Assembly: GCA_037954665.1 (NCBI GenBank)
Contig: JBBMOL010000039.1
Location: 2,418,001-2,482,000 of the forward strand
Length of the DNA stretch: 64,000 bases
Direction: 5' to 3'
DNA from: Laguncularia racemosa
Lineage: Eukaryota; Streptophyta; Magnoliopsida; Myrtales; Combretaceae
Made by a program: the position numbers and the translations under genes. Below, in pieces: positions 34,616 through 47,755 of the stretch (positions are counted from its first letter, which is position 1; each line of letters opens with the position of its first letter). The notes below the pieces were generated by a model that saw nothing but the letters and a program-made list of their open reading frames with translations, made no database searches and was not told where the DNA came from.

Positions 34616-37600
34616 CCCATTTCTCTATTCAAAGTAAATCCACTTTAGAAAGAAAGAGTAGTGTGACACTATTTCAATTTCTTCAAAGTTCTTATATAAC
34701 ACATGTTGTATCTTTTATTTATCACTTTTTCCTTTTCGTTTTTATTTATGGGTTTTGTTGTAAAGATATAGAAGATATAGTGAAACGGAATCTTGCCTTC
34801 TATCCCTTTCTTAATTTTATATTTCGAGAACTGTTGTTTCAAAATAAAATTTTGATTATTTTGATAGTTTTCTTATGATAAAACATTCACTTTGCTTTAG
34901 ATTCTATTGTCTTATCTTACATTAAGATAGATTGTCTCCGTGTTGTTTCTTTTATGGTCTTCATTTTGATATTATATATAAATTATATGTTGGAATATCT
35001 TATTTCTCTAATATCTATATAAAAATATGATATTTATCTTTCTCATACCACTTCTTTCAATAAGTTTATGGATAAATTATATAAAAAAAAATTACCTATA
35101 TTTTGCATCCATTACAAGTGACCCATGATTTATAATTTTGTATTAATAATAAATATCAACAAATGTTAGCATATTGTTGACCCATGTCAATATACTTTCT
35201 GTTAATAAATATTTTTTTTAGTTTTTATGTAAATTTTTATTTTATTAAATTAAATGTATATTTAAAAATAATACTTTAATAAAGAAATAATTTATGGGCC
35301 AATAAACTGACATATGTCTATATTTATTATTAACACACAGTTATAAAACACAAGTTAATACTTTATCAAAAAATAAAACTTAGATAAGTTATTTGCAAAT
35401 GACTCAAAATATAGATCAATTCGTTATAATTCTCCCCAAGTTTATATAATAGGATTCTTTGCATTCACAAAATTTTAGTACTTAAATTGTTCAAACATGT
35501 ATTACACAAATAAACTTAATTACTTTTGCTTAGCATGTAAATTAATTCAAACAATTCACATATGTTTTTCTAATATGTTGAACCTTTGAAGCACCATCAA
35601 ACATTAAAGATAAAGAAATATTAAAGGAAGATAAAGAAAAGAAAAATTGTCTCCATTAATTTTGTCAACATCATTTTTATTTTCATTTTGATAGATTTTT
35701 ATATGTTGGCTCATTAGAGGTTTCTCTTGAAGAGCTAACGTGTAATATAATGAATTTTTATATTGATATTAATATTTATTAGGTCATGACTCAATATAAT
35801 ACAACGTTGTTTTGTAGCAAATGCATGATTTATCATTTTATATTTGATTAGATTTCACTTTAGTTTAGACTTTTGTGGAATCATAATTTGTTGTTTTTAA
35901 TACTTTAAGTAACTTGTTTTTTTGTAAATTTTAATCTTGTGAAGGCTTCTATTTCTTTGTATATATATGTATATATTTGGATAGGTTTCATGTTTTTGGC
36001 AATTTTATACAGAAACATGAAATTGAAAAATATTATACATTTAACTAAACTTTTATTTATCAAACTTATATCTAAAGTTTAAATTTTCTAAATATCATAT
36101 TTAATTGAACTTTTACTCGTTAAATTTACTATCTCTATCGTGATTAAAAAGATAGCTTAGTAAACATTCATTAGTTAAAGAGTATATATGTTAATGATTG
36201 GTGGGAGGTGAAGCGGTAAATATGACAAGCAAAACCACAAATAAGTATCACATTGTAAATTTCAAGTGTAAAATAAGAAAAGCGTGCAAAGTTTAGTAGA
36301 GATTTTGATATTGTCTAATACCTTTTTTGAAGACTTGATAACTTTTCCATCATTTAAAGATCTTGCAATTGATAAGCAAGATCCATCCAGATACAAGCAT
36401 TTACATCGTCTTAGACTCTTGCTCTAAGCTCATTCCTTCACTAAGTTTACTCTCATCTCTTTTCTCAATTTCAGTTTCGCACACTTTCATAGTCTCATTC
36501 TCATCTTCGAGTCTATCCCCAATGCTTAGATTAGTAGATCTTGACATTCCATAAGTGTACAGTCATTTTCATCCCTCAATTTACTTATCATGTAATGTGG
36601 ATAATCTAATAGGAAATTAAGATGATAAATTAGAGTAGCAAGTCAAGCTTATCTAAGGAAAACTACTATCCATAATTCTTTTGTTTTTTCTTTTCTTTTT
36701 ATAAGCATATATGTGGTTATAGATAGTCCACTTGTTAAATTTCTTTTACTTGAAATCTTATATCAAATCATATAAGTAAAGTTATAGTGATAGATGTATA
36801 TTATGAACAAGAAAATGTGATCAAAACTGTTGTTTAAACAACTCAAACTAAAACATATTACATTTGAAACAGTTTAGTTTAGAGTTTTAAACTATTAAAA
36901 GCAGTTTGGTTCACTAGGGGTCTAAACTATATCGTTTCAAAAATGTTATTTGATTTGGTTCAATCCAAAAATCAAACTAAATGAACTAAACAACACTAAA
37001 TTAAACCATTAACATCTCTATTAAAGACAAATGGACAAGCAAGTAGTGTTACAAGTTTAAATTTTTAAACATGGATCAGTTTAAATCTAGATGTAAAACA
37101 TAACTAATTAATATGAATTGCTATATCTCTAATCTAGTCTAAAGCTCCATTAATTCAAAACCATATTTAAAACCATGGAAAACTACACATTTCTTGCTAC
37201 TTATAAGAACAAACTATGTCAAAGTTCCATTAAGTGTAGGGCACTATGTATGATAATTGTATGTGATTATTGATTTACAATATACTTATTGATGAAAATA
37301 ATGAAGTTTACTTGAAAAAATTGTCACAATTGACATGTTGACAAATCTCTTTTAAATTGTTTGTTAACTTTTTATCAAATAATATATTGATTTAGAAAAT
37401 ATTCTAAACTGTCACGATATAAAAATAAAATACCGTAAAAGTAAGGAGTTGCATTGATTTGTTTTATAACCATTCTAAAAAATATCCCGCTAGTAAAAGA
37501 AGGGCGTATCTTTTGAAAAAAATCAATGACCAAAAGTTAATACAAAATAGGCATAATCAAAAGAAAAAATCATATCAAATAGGTAGAATAGCTAAAGAAG

Positions 37601-38888
37601 AAAATCATCAAAAGGTACAATAATAAAAAAGCCTATAAAATCATATATTATAACAGATCACTCTAGCCTTGTAGCCTTGTAACCTATCAGAGTAAGTACT
37701 CGTGGAAGACGTAAAACAACCGTCATCTCTCATCCGGTTAGAGTCCGGACTCGGGGCATGCATGAAGACCCTTGTGACTTGGTCCACTCGTTCTTTTGTT
37801 GCATGCAGTTGCTGTTGCTTGGCATCTGGTTTTGTTTATTGCATGGAACATGATTCTACCCAATCCGATTTCCTATTTTTTTTTTTTTCAGTGGGAATTT
37901 GGTCATTTCAAATAAATAATAAAATAAAAATAAAATTTGATTACTATTAAAATCCTTAAAATCCTAATTATTAATCGTGGAGGAGAATCATATTATGAAA
38001 AATTGGGAGTTGTAAACTCCCATTTTGTTCATCTTTGCCCCTAAAAAAATTGGAGAAAATTTGACCAATATCTCTAATAAATTTAAACTCCACGTGATCC
38101 TGTTAATTTGCAAAGAAAAAAAGAACCAACTGAGTCGTCCTAATTATCATATTGTGAATTTCATAAGGTTAGACCAACGACTCCTAAGCTTATATGAATC
38201 TATATTCAACGAAATCATGCATCGGATTAGCAATTTAATATTTTTCAATTTGAGTGAATCATTATCAACGGAGAACAAGCGAAACAGCGATCGTTATACA
38301 TTGACTAAAATTGCAACCATCATTCCTTCTACCAAAGAGGATATGGTAGTCAGAAATTCGGCAGAGAAAATGATTATTAATAGCTTGTAAGAAGATTCCT
38401 TAAAAATATTATAATTATTGTATGAGAAAATTATACATTAAAAAATTAACAGAGATAATTTTTTTTAATGAGTTAAATATAAAATAAACTTTTTAATGAT
38501 GAATATTATGTAAATTAGTATAAATATAGAATGACGTTCAGCCATAGTGTAATGTTGTTAGATTTTAACAGCATAGTATGTTGAATACACACACAAAATG
38601 TTCATCCTTTGGTCAGTAAGGTCACCATTTAGTTAAACGTAATGTTTTCATTTATTTGCATCATTTTATATAATATTATTTTTTATTTATACTATTTTAT
38701 AATTTATAAAAGAATCAAGAATAAAATAGTGAGTTCCTTGAAAAAGAAAGTTTCTTAAAGTATTAATTAACTCTTAAGAACTTAAAACAGATTCCTTTAC
38801 CTTAAACATGGTTTTAAAAATTCCATTCTTTGTTTAAATTCTTCAACCATATGTAATTTTCTCTTGCATTATTTCAACCTAACAATGT

Positions 38889-38913
38889 AATATATATATA
38901 TATATATATATAT
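38889..38913. repeat. (TA)n microsatellite
   Basis: A pure TA run of about 25 bases. Confidence 0.95.
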
Positions 38914-39558
38914 TCCAATCCGACATTAATTACGGTTTATGTCATCTCTTGTTATTGATAGTTCTTAAAGATATAATATAAATGCAGTTGGTTGATCAAA
39001 GTCAATTGCCTTAACTTGCGGGAGAAGAGAACAGTAAGTAGGATTCTCTATATCAATTTTAAATCTTTATAATATAGCATAAAAATCTCAACATCAACAT
39101 CATAGGGCAGTAATGATAATTAAACCAAACATTTTCTCTGCACCAAATAATTTATTTATATGCAAAACCAAAGAGCAACTAAAAGGAAACTTGTAAATGT
39201 TACGTAACTTATGTATTGATAATCACGGGTCAAAGAAAATGATGCATGTGAAAATTGCCAGAAAGCAAGGCTCTTCTCTTCTTGTTCAATTTAGTAATGA
39301 TGGACACTCTTTTTTAGCCAGGATTTTATTTATTTTATTTTCCTAATATTATTATTATTTTGTAGTTTCTATTTGAACTGAAATAAATTAGAGCCGAAAT
39401 TTTAGATGAACCAATCAATATGGTCCCCTTTTACGGCCGAAAGAATGGTCCTTCCTCCATGGTGACCACAACTTTATTGGAAATTACAACACAACAGCAA
39501 ACGGTGTCCAATTTGACGATGTTCGAGTCAGCTTGATAAATACAGGCCGAGAAAAAAA

Positions 39559-39651
39559 TATATAATAAGATTTTAATATACATATAAAAAATTTAATATT
39601 ATCACTACTCATATTTTATATAAAATATATCTATTAAAATCTTGTTATATA
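39559..39651. repeat. Short inverted-repeat (hairpin) element
   Basis: TATATAATAAGATTTTAATA on the left pairs with the reverse complement of TATTAAAATCTTGTTATATA on the right, one mismatch, with partial pairing further in. This suggests a tiny MITE or hairpin of about 93 bases. Confidence 0.5.
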
Positions 39652-40499
39652 TAAGTAGATGAAACCATTTGATATCATGTACCCATTACTCTTGCTTTAT
39701 TTCCAGAGTTGAACATATAATGATATTTTATATCGGTGTAATATCAAATCATCGGCGGACATAGCATTTTCATATCAAATTATTCCACGTAATTTGGTGC
39801 AGTGGTTGGAAAGAAAGTTTGGACTATTATGATATCTTTCTTTCACTTATACAACCACACCATTCGGGTCCAAAATTCGTAGCTTTCTAAGCCCATCAAG
39901 CTTACAATTTTCCTATTTGTTTCAGCTACCCACATAATCTAATCATCAAGGTTTCAGTAATTTATATCCTCACAAAATCATGAAGAAAGCAACTTTGCTA
40001 CGTCTCATTTCCCCCTTTTTTTCTTTCTGGGTTGATTTCATATTGCATTGAGATTCAAATGAATTTTCCCAAGTTTAAATGGTTTACTTCTTTCTCGAAT
40101 AATTACTCGCATATCGGTCATTGGCTCTTCGTAGGAACAGGAACATGGGTAAATGACTATATATGAGTGTTTTAGCAACACAATTGATTGTGATGAAATA
40201 TCTAAATTAAATTTTATGAGTGGAAAAAGAACATAAAAATTTAGTTTATTGAAGCAAATTATTTCATATAAATATAAAATTTAAAACTTTTTCTAGGTAA
40301 ATTTTCATTCTTTAAAAACGTTGCACTTCATTCTCTCTCCGTTTTCACTTTTTTAATTTTTGTTTCCTACCAGCATCACTTCATTGTTAATGTCATGAAA
40401 CCTATCTTTTTCCCGCATTGGTAAGCTCTAGGCGCTATGGTTATTTTATATGATAGCAGAGCCTTATATTTTATTTAATTCTTAAGTTTCTAAAATTTT

Positions 40500-41315
40500 C
40501 CTCTTTCATGTATGCACTCTATGTTATCAATTATTCTTTCTTCTATATTGATAATGCAATCTAATTAGCATGGACATCTCTAGCTCTAGGTGTATAGGCA
40601 ACAGTATTTGTTTGTCCCCCTTGTGGAAGACATAGTTGTTTTTGTAGCTATGGATAACCTTTCTCAAATAACCACGGCTTGTCCAAAAGTAAGTGAGATG
40701 CACTTATGAAATTGACATCACAAAGAATGTAATATGTGGACTGATCTTTCATATATGGTAACTCAAACTTGTGTGGTCGCATGTATTGTGCATTTCTTAT
40801 TCAGCCAATAAACCTATAAGGTTGTGAATGTGCAATGGTTGATAGCCCTAGCTTCTCCACCATAATGATGGATACAACTTTTTTAAACCACTATTTCAAG
40901 GATTACTGTGCATACCTTCCCCTGCACTCTAAACCTAATGTCGAAACTCACTATCCATATTGAGTCATCATTAACCTCTTATCTTCATGAATCGGCACAT
41001 CTTGCTTGCATCAAATCCTTTAATCTCCTCATCCTTCGATGACCTAGCCACTACTATTGATCATCTTTATTGTTCACCTCCATCTCAATTACTCTACCCC
41101 TAACTATCATGACTCTATGGTTTTGGCAATATGTAGTAATGTGCCTGAAACCTAAGCATTTAGAATGTTTTACTGGATTACTTTACCTTACTTACTACCT
41201 CTATTCAAATTCCCTCATCTTAAGAATATAAGAAGCCTTTCCTCTACTTCCATCACCTCTCTTAAATCACTTCTCGTCTCCTTATTATGGCTCTCCCATA
41301 TTATTCACTCTATCA
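40500..41315 (-). pseudogene. Old gypsy relic: gag zinc knuckle and protease part
   Basis: Minus-strand phases show a gag-type knuckle (CLGFRHITTYC, first Cys of the CCHC pattern retained as KC upstream) followed by a segment equivalent to VMI...EIEMEV. A decayed aspartic-protease region then runs to about 40520, with KVCTVIL, KFELPYMK-like and PWLFEK motifs. Sequence breaks off to the left without RT. At 41311-41315 (TATCA) it is interrupted by a complete gypsy element, and gag resumes beyond 47756 in the same orientation. Confidence 0.65.
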
Positions 41316-41973
41316 TGATATGCCAATTCAATTACAATCAATACATATCTAATTATGAAATAATTGGACAACCCCCAAATAGAAGGATCCCTTTCACGAA
41401 GAACCCTAATTCACCAAGAACAAGATAATAAACAAATTCCAAACTCTTACTAGATATTACACACAAGTAGAATAAGGAACCAACTTATAATTGTTGATTT
41501 GACACAATAATCTAATCTCTTGACTTGCCATAATTTCACAACATTGATAAGAATGTATGGAAAAGAGAGGAAACCCTCAATTCACATGTATATGTCTTGA
41601 CCGAAAAATGAAGTGCCTTTTTTGTCCCTTTTACTAGTATTTATAGTAGTCCCTAATTATAGGGGAAAAAAACAAGCATAAGAAAATAAAGGAAATAACA
41701 CAATACATGGCCAGCTCCCTATAGTTCATTTTGGTTCAACAAATGGACTGTGAACCCTTCTCTAAACCATGTGCTAATTAGTTTGGTTGCCATCTTGTAT
41801 TATTGATAATTGTATCTGATTAAATATAAAATAATCATATAAAATGAATAAAGACACTGTGAGTGTCTTCGGGTTTCATTTGGTAAAAAAGGACTCTCAA
41901 TATAAGGCTTTGAAGTCTTTTGGCTCTTGCTCGGGTAATAGGTCCTACTGTAGAAATGGTTTGATTCCCATCA
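41316..41973 (-). repeat. 3' LTR of the TATCA-flanked gypsy element
   Basis: Begins TGATATGCCAATTC and ends TTCCCATCA, matching 47093-47755 along its length with a modest number of differences. Confidence 0.95.
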
Positions 41974-41984
41974 TTTCCTTAGGT

Positions 41985-42990
41985 CTATGGAAGATTTTCC
42001 CTCAAATCTAATGGGTCTTCATGAACATCTTCTGATAGGTAAGGCGATAGATATGCAACATCGAATGTAGCAGAGACGCCGTATTCTCCTAGTAACTTCA
42101 CCCTGTAAGCATTGTTTTTTATGCACTTCAAAATTTTGAATGGTTCATCTACTCTAGGTAAACGTTTCTGTAATTTCTTGTGAGGAAACATTTCCTTGCT
42201 AAGATGAATCCAAACTAAATCACTTCAATTATAAACCTTGGTTTTCCTGTTTTTATTGCCCTGAAGTTTCTACTACTATTGAGTTTTCTTAAGAAGCTTA
42301 GAAGCCTTTTGATGAAGCTTCTGAATCTCCTTTGCACACTCTACTCCACTCAAACTTTCCTCCTTTGTTGTAGGATTAGCTATTAAATCTAATGGAAGGA
42401 TAGGATTATAGCCATGCATGACTTCAAAGGGAGACTTACTAGTTGAACTATGAGTTGACCTATTGTAAGCGAACTCAACAATTATGAAGACATAAGTCCT
42501 AATTGATAAGATTATTGCCAACCGTTGCTCTTAGTAAAGCACTAAGAGTACCATTGACAACCTTTGTCTGGCCATCTGTTTGAGGATGACAAGATATACT
42601 ATACATGAGTTTAGTACCAAGTCGTTTCCAAAGTGTCTTCCAAAAGAAATTGAGAAACTTAGTGTCTCTATTAGAAACTATGCTGTAGGGAACACTATAT
42701 AATTGTATAATTTCCTACATAAAAAGGTTAGCAATAAAAAGTGCATCATCTATTTTGTCGCAAGGTACAGAGTGTGACATTTTGCTGAAGTGGTCGATAA
42801 CCACCATGAAGGAGTCTTTACTTCTCCATATCCTGGGAAGACCCAAGATAAAGTCCATACTTATATCAATCCAAGGTTATGTAGGCAAAGGTAAAGGCAT
42901 ATATTCACCCCAAGCTCCCTTCTTTCCCTTCACCCTCTTACAAACATCACATCTCTCCAACACCTTGTGGACATCCTTTAACATACTCCT
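41985..42990 (-). pseudogene. Integrase of the TATCA-flanked gypsy element
   Basis: The core spans about 42830-42280. The first catalytic Asp lies in a VVIDHFSKM segment and the second in SNRDTKF. The third position, normally Glu in the DGQTEVVN context, reads DGQTKVVNG, a Lys. The frame 42521-42276 adds FAYNRSTHSSTSKSPFEVMHG. The C-terminal domain (42191-41985) reads FKILKCIKNNAYRVKLLGEY then DVAYLSPYLSED and ends DLRENLP without a chromodomain. Several stops separate the pieces. It is inactive both by frame and by the lost Glu. Confidence 0.88.
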
Positions 42991-45400
42991 CTAGTAAAAA
43001 TGTTTTTTTAACGACTCTAATGCTCTCTTTTTACCAAAATGCCTAGATAACCCTCTAACATGAGCTTCCCTAACCAACAATTCCCTAACAAAACTATGGG
43101 GTATACACAATTTTCCTACTCTATACAAAAAACCATCTACTATATAATATCCATCTACTACGTTTTCTCCAAAACATTGCTCAACAATCAATTTCAAATG
43201 CTCATCATAAACATATTGTTTCTTCATTAATTCAAATCCAAGCAACTTTGATTTTAGAGAAGTGATAAATACATACCTACATGACAAGGCATCAACTACA
43301 ATATTTGTGCTTCCCTTCTTGTACTTAATCACATAAGCGAAGCTCTCTAGGAATTCCACTCATTTGGCTTAGCATTTTGACAAATGTTGTTGGCCTTTAA
43401 AGTGTTTCAGTGACTCATGGTCTATATAAATAACAAACTCCTTAGGAAGAAGGTAGTGCTGCCATGTCATCAATGCCCTCACTAAGGAATAAAACTCCTT
43501 ATCATATACTGAGTAGTTCAAAGGTGCACCACTCGGTTTTTCACTAAAATATGCAATGGGCCTCCTTTCCTGCATCAACACAGCACTAATTCCTATCCAG
43601 GCATCACACTCTAGATCAAAAAGTTTTGTCAAAATTTGGTATTGCTAATACTAGAGCACTAGTTAGCCTCGCTTTCACTTCCTCAAAACCATTATGTGCC
43701 CAATCTCCCCAAAAGAAAGGAACATTCTTTTTGGTCAAATCAATCAATAGACTAACAATGCTACTAAAGTTCCTAACAAATCTCTTATAGAAAGAAGCCA
43801 AACCATGGAAACTCCTAACCTCAACTACTGATTGTAGCATTGGCCACTCCATGATAGCACTCACTTTTTCTTCATCCACTCTTACACCAAAACTAGTCAC
43901 AACAAAGCCAAGAAATGTTACCTCAGATTGATAGAATGAACACTTCTTGAGATTTCTGTACAATTGCTATTTCCTCAAGACTAAGAAGACTGCTTGCAAA
44001 TGCTCAACATGGCTTTCCATGTTTCTATTGAAAATCAAAATATCATCAAAATAGACTACAACAAATTTTCCCAAAAATTCCTTCATGACATGATTCACCA
44101 GCCTCATAAAAGTATTAGGGGCGTTGGTTAACCTAAATAGCATGACCATCCACTCATACAAACCATGTCATGTTTTAAAAGCGCTCTTCCACTTATCTTC
44201 ACCCCTCATACGAATTTGGTAATATCCGCTTTTAAGATCTACTTTAGAGAATACTTGTGCACCATTCAGTTCATCCAACATATCATCAAGTCTAGGAATG
44301 GGATACCTGTATTTGATGGTAATTTCGTTGATGGCTCTACTATCAATGCACATCCTCCACATGCCATCCTTCTTAGGAACAAAAAGTGCAGGAACAACAC
44401 AAAGACTAGTACTCTTCCTAACAAAACCCCTTTCTACCAACTCATATACCTGTCGCTTTCTTTAACTTCTTCAGGATTCATGCGATATACAGGCTGATTT
44501 AGCAAGACTGACCCAGGCTAAAAATTAATGGCATGTTCAATGCCTCTCATGGGTAATAATCCCTCAAGTAACTCATCAGGGAATATATCCTTGTACTCAT
44601 CTAGTACCTGGTTCACAACTGGAGGCAACTGTTCTCATCCATCCACTTCCAACACATATCTCATTTGTAATAGATAAATTGGTCTCTCTTCCTAGATTGC
44701 CTCATCCAGTTCATGTTGTCCCACAAACAAGGTCTTTTTTTTTAACAGTCTTATTAATTTGTCTCTATGCCTCTTGTACTTCAGTAGGTGACATGGGATT
44801 CGATATAATGTGCTTACCCTCCTTTTGGAACACATAGGTATTCCTAAACCTATCATGCAATACCCTCTTATCATATAACCAAGGTTTGCCAAGCAATACA
44901 TGTGATGCACACATAGGAAGAATATAATAAATAATCTCATCATGGTACTTCCCCCCCATGCTGAATGGAACCTTAACCCTTTGAGTGACATGCAAACTGC
45001 CTTGTTCACCCAACCAATACAATTTATAGGGCTTAGGATGTGGAGTAGTGACTAGTTTTAATTTATTAACTAGTGAAGCAGCCACTACATTGTTGCAACT
45101 ACCACCATCAATGATAAGAGCACAAAGGTTACCTTGGACCCTATAGGATATGTGAAATAGGTTCCCCCTCTGTTCTTCCTCATTATTAGAAAAGGTAGTC
45201 ATCACCCTACGCAAGACGTTGATGGCCAAATACCGATCATTTCCCTTTTCCTCATGTACCTCAGCATTTGCATCTTCATAATACTCATCTAATACAGTTA
45301 ACAAATCTATAGGCTTGTGTATCTTTTCTTCTTCATCCTTACTCTCCACCTCCATGGCAGTCATCACCCTTCGGTTTGGACATTGAGCAACCATATGTCC
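42991..45400 (-). pseudogene. Protease, reverse transcriptase, RNase H and integrase zinc domain of the gypsy element
   Basis: The protease lies at about 45130-44900, with ALIIDGGSCNNVVAASLV where the D-G-G replaces the usual D-T/S-G, a variant known in this lineage. RT (44440-43970) has VPALFVPKKDGMWRMCIDSR, KVDLKSGYYQIRM and the catalytic box YFDDILIF. The frame 43963-43616 holds the thumb and connection (KCSFYQSEVTFLGFVV, FYKRFVRNFSSI). RNase H (43632-43369) has DLECDAW, IAYFSEK and YDKEFYSLVRA. The HHCC region of integrase starts in 43359-42991 (LVREAHVRGLSRHFGKKR). The RT catalytic Asp pair is intact; frames are broken at several places, including a stop at about 43615-43640. Confidence 0.9.
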
Positions 45401-46529
45401 AAAACCTAAATATTTAAAGCATTTGACCTAGTGATTCTTTTCTCCTTATGAATTGGCTACCACCTATTTGTTCTCATTCCTAGAAATTGCTTTTCCTTTT
45501 CCAGCTAACTCTTTCTCCCCTCTAATGTTTGGAATAACTGTATTCTTTTCCATATTCTTACTATATCCCTCCTTATCAGCCTGTTTACTGTCTGACCCAT
45601 ACATTTTATTAGAGGATTTATATATATTATTCGTTGCTCTATAAGGGTTAGAATTCCTCTGTCTCTCCACTTTCAAAAATAACTGGATGGCCTCATCAAG
45701 GGTGTCATATCGCTGCATCTCTACTATACAAGCAATCTTATATTTCTGACCGGACACAAATTGTGCCATAGTCTATTCGGGAGGTTCAACTGTTTCACAC
45801 CGAATCATTAGTGTTTCAAACTCTTTGACATACTCATCCACGATTTTGCCTCCCTATCTCAATGTTTGGAGATGCATGAATAGCTCTTGCCTGTAATGCT
45901 CTGGTATAAACTTGTTCTTCATAACTCCATTTCATCTCCTACTAAGTATGTATTTCGGCATTCCCATCTCTCTTCCTATTGGCCACAATGTTCTTCCACC
46001 ATAAGGCGGCATACCCTGTAAACTCAATTACTGCCAATCATATTCGACTATGGTCATTAATCTCATAACATTCAAAGAGTCCTTCCACCTTATGCTCCCA
46101 ATCAAGATAATCTTCTACAGATCCCCTTCCAGCAAATGAAGGCATTTGTAATTTCACATATTCTAAACCTCTAAGTGGTCTGAACTCATGGTTGGGATAG
46201 AATTCATCCTTAAAATTATCATCTCTTCCTTCTAGTTGGGCAACGTAATTTCCTCTAATTCGCCTTACCTTATTACCTCCTAATGTTCCTTCCCTACGAG
46301 CATTATTAATAGCTACCTAAGGTGGGGGCACTGGTGGATTTGCCATTGGTAGTTGGGGAAGTGTTATTTGGTTAACCTTTGTAGCTAAATTAGCAAAAAT
46401 AGTGGTTAACTCTTGTAACTATTCTTCTAAGTCTCTTCTTCCACCTACAGCATGGCATCTTTGACCCACTCCTCCAACTTAACTATTAGCTTCATTCCCA
46501 ACTCCACCATTCACATTATCATTTGACAT
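45401..46529 (-). pseudogene. Gag of the gypsy element
   Basis: From an ATG at 46529 (MSNDNVNGGVG) the minus strand reads, with stops, a retrotransposon gag. It has an Asn/Gly-rich start, ITLPQLPMANPPVP, then FAGRGSVEDYLDWEHKVEGL, HSRIXLAVIEFTGYAALWW-like core and, at 45769-45464, a linker rich in K/N. The zinc knuckle near 45430-45385 reads CFKYLGFGHMVAQC, where the second Cys of CCHC is Tyr. Gag forms the particle and binds the RNA; the damaged knuckle and stops make this copy non-functional. Confidence 0.8.
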
Positions 46530-47073
46530 GATTGTTGAATTAAAATCTTTAACAAAATTACTCCAACTCACAATCACACCTCCACAGCTTACCTACTATC
46601 AACTTGTTCAATTTCCAACTATAACCACACGGATTACAACACAACCCAACAATTACTCCTTGTTCAAATTCCAATCCAAATTCACATGTACTGCAACATA
46701 ACCCAATAATCACTCCTTACTCAATTCTCAATTCACATTCATGTTTGCTACAACCACCATGTCACACACACCCCAAATTTAACCCTACTCAATTTCAATT
46801 CAATGGAACATTCATGGCACTTAATTTACATTTACTCACTCCTCAATCACACAATTATAGCATCAATTATACCATACCCATTCATCCACAACATAACCCT
46901 AAATTAACCCTTTCTTCAATTTCAATTCACAATGACTAATGAATCACAACATAAATCATGCAATAAACCTAGCTTCAATTCACAATCACACAATTGAAGA
47001 AGTTTCACGACATAAACCCTAATTCCTCAATTCAAAATCAACACTTCCACATTGCAATTCCCTTCTCTCAACT

Positions 47074-47087
47074 TAGCTCCGATACCA
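47074..47087 (-). promoter_or_regulatory. Primer binding site of the gypsy element
   Basis: The minus strand reads TGGTATCGGAGCTA just after the 5' LTR, one base from the initiator-Met tRNA complement over the first 12 positions. Confidence 0.8.
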
Positions 47088-47092
47088 AATTA

Positions 47093-47755
47093 TAATATGC
47101 CAATTCAATTACAATCAATACATATCTAATTATGAAATAATTGGACAACCCCCAAATAGAAGGATCCCTTTCACATGGAACCCTAATTCACAAAGAACAA
47201 GATAATAAACAAATTCCAAATTCTTACTAGATATTACACACTAGTAGAATAAGGAACCAACTTATAATTGTTGATTTAATACATAATAATCCAAACTCTT
47301 GACTCGCCATAATCTTACAAGATTGATAAGTGTGTATGGAAAAGAGAGGAAACCCTCAATTCACATGTATATGTCTTGACCGAAAAATGAAGTGCCTTTT
47401 TTGTTCTTTTTACTAATATTTTTAATAGTCCCTAATTATGGAAAAAAAAAAACAAGCATAAGAAAATAAAGGAAATAACGCAATACATGGTTGGCTCCCT
47501 ATAGTTCATTTTGGTTCAATAAATGGACTGTGAACCCTTCTCTAAACCATGTGTTAATTAGTTTGGTCGCCATCTTGTAGTACTAATAATTGTACTTGAT
47601 TAAATATAAAACAACCATATAAAATGAATGAAAACACTATGTGAGTGTCTTCGGGTTCCACTTGGTAAAAAAGGACTCTCAATGTAAGGCTCTACAGTCC
47701 TTGGGCTCTTGCTCGGGTAATGGGTCCCGTTGTAGAAATGGTTTGATTCCCATCA
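47093..47755 (-). repeat. 5' LTR of the TATCA-flanked gypsy element
   Basis: 663 bases, ending TTCCCATCA. Its inner terminus reads TAATATGCC where the other LTR has TGATATGCC, so the TG end is mutated to TA. Confidence 0.94.

Larger units (their letters stand above)
32342..40499. other. Long AT-rich intergenic region downstream of the WRKY gene
   Basis: About 8 kb with no credible gene on either strand. Open frames such as 34600-34878, 37702-37950 and 38025-38390 lack motifs and have low-complexity composition. It holds microsatellites, a tandem duplication and a hairpin element listed separately. Confidence 0.6.
41316..47755 (-). mobile_element. Complete but dead Ty3/gypsy element, TSD TATCA
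   Basis: LTRs of 658 and 663 bases (41316-41973, 47093-47755) enclose minus-strand gag, protease, RT, RNase H and integrase in gypsy order. TATCA flanks both sides (41311-41315 and 47756-47760). A Met-tRNA-like primer site follows the 5' LTR. The RT/RNase H style suggests a chromovirus, perhaps CRM-related, but no chromodomain is visible after the integrase and the lineage is tentative. Stops and a changed catalytic Glu in integrase make it inactive. Confidence 0.93.

Noticed and set aside
38025..38390. 121-codon open frame downstream of the WRKY gene
   Set aside because: It has no recognisable domain, a Lys/Asn/Ile-rich AT-driven composition, and no promoter or splice context. It was left as intergenic.
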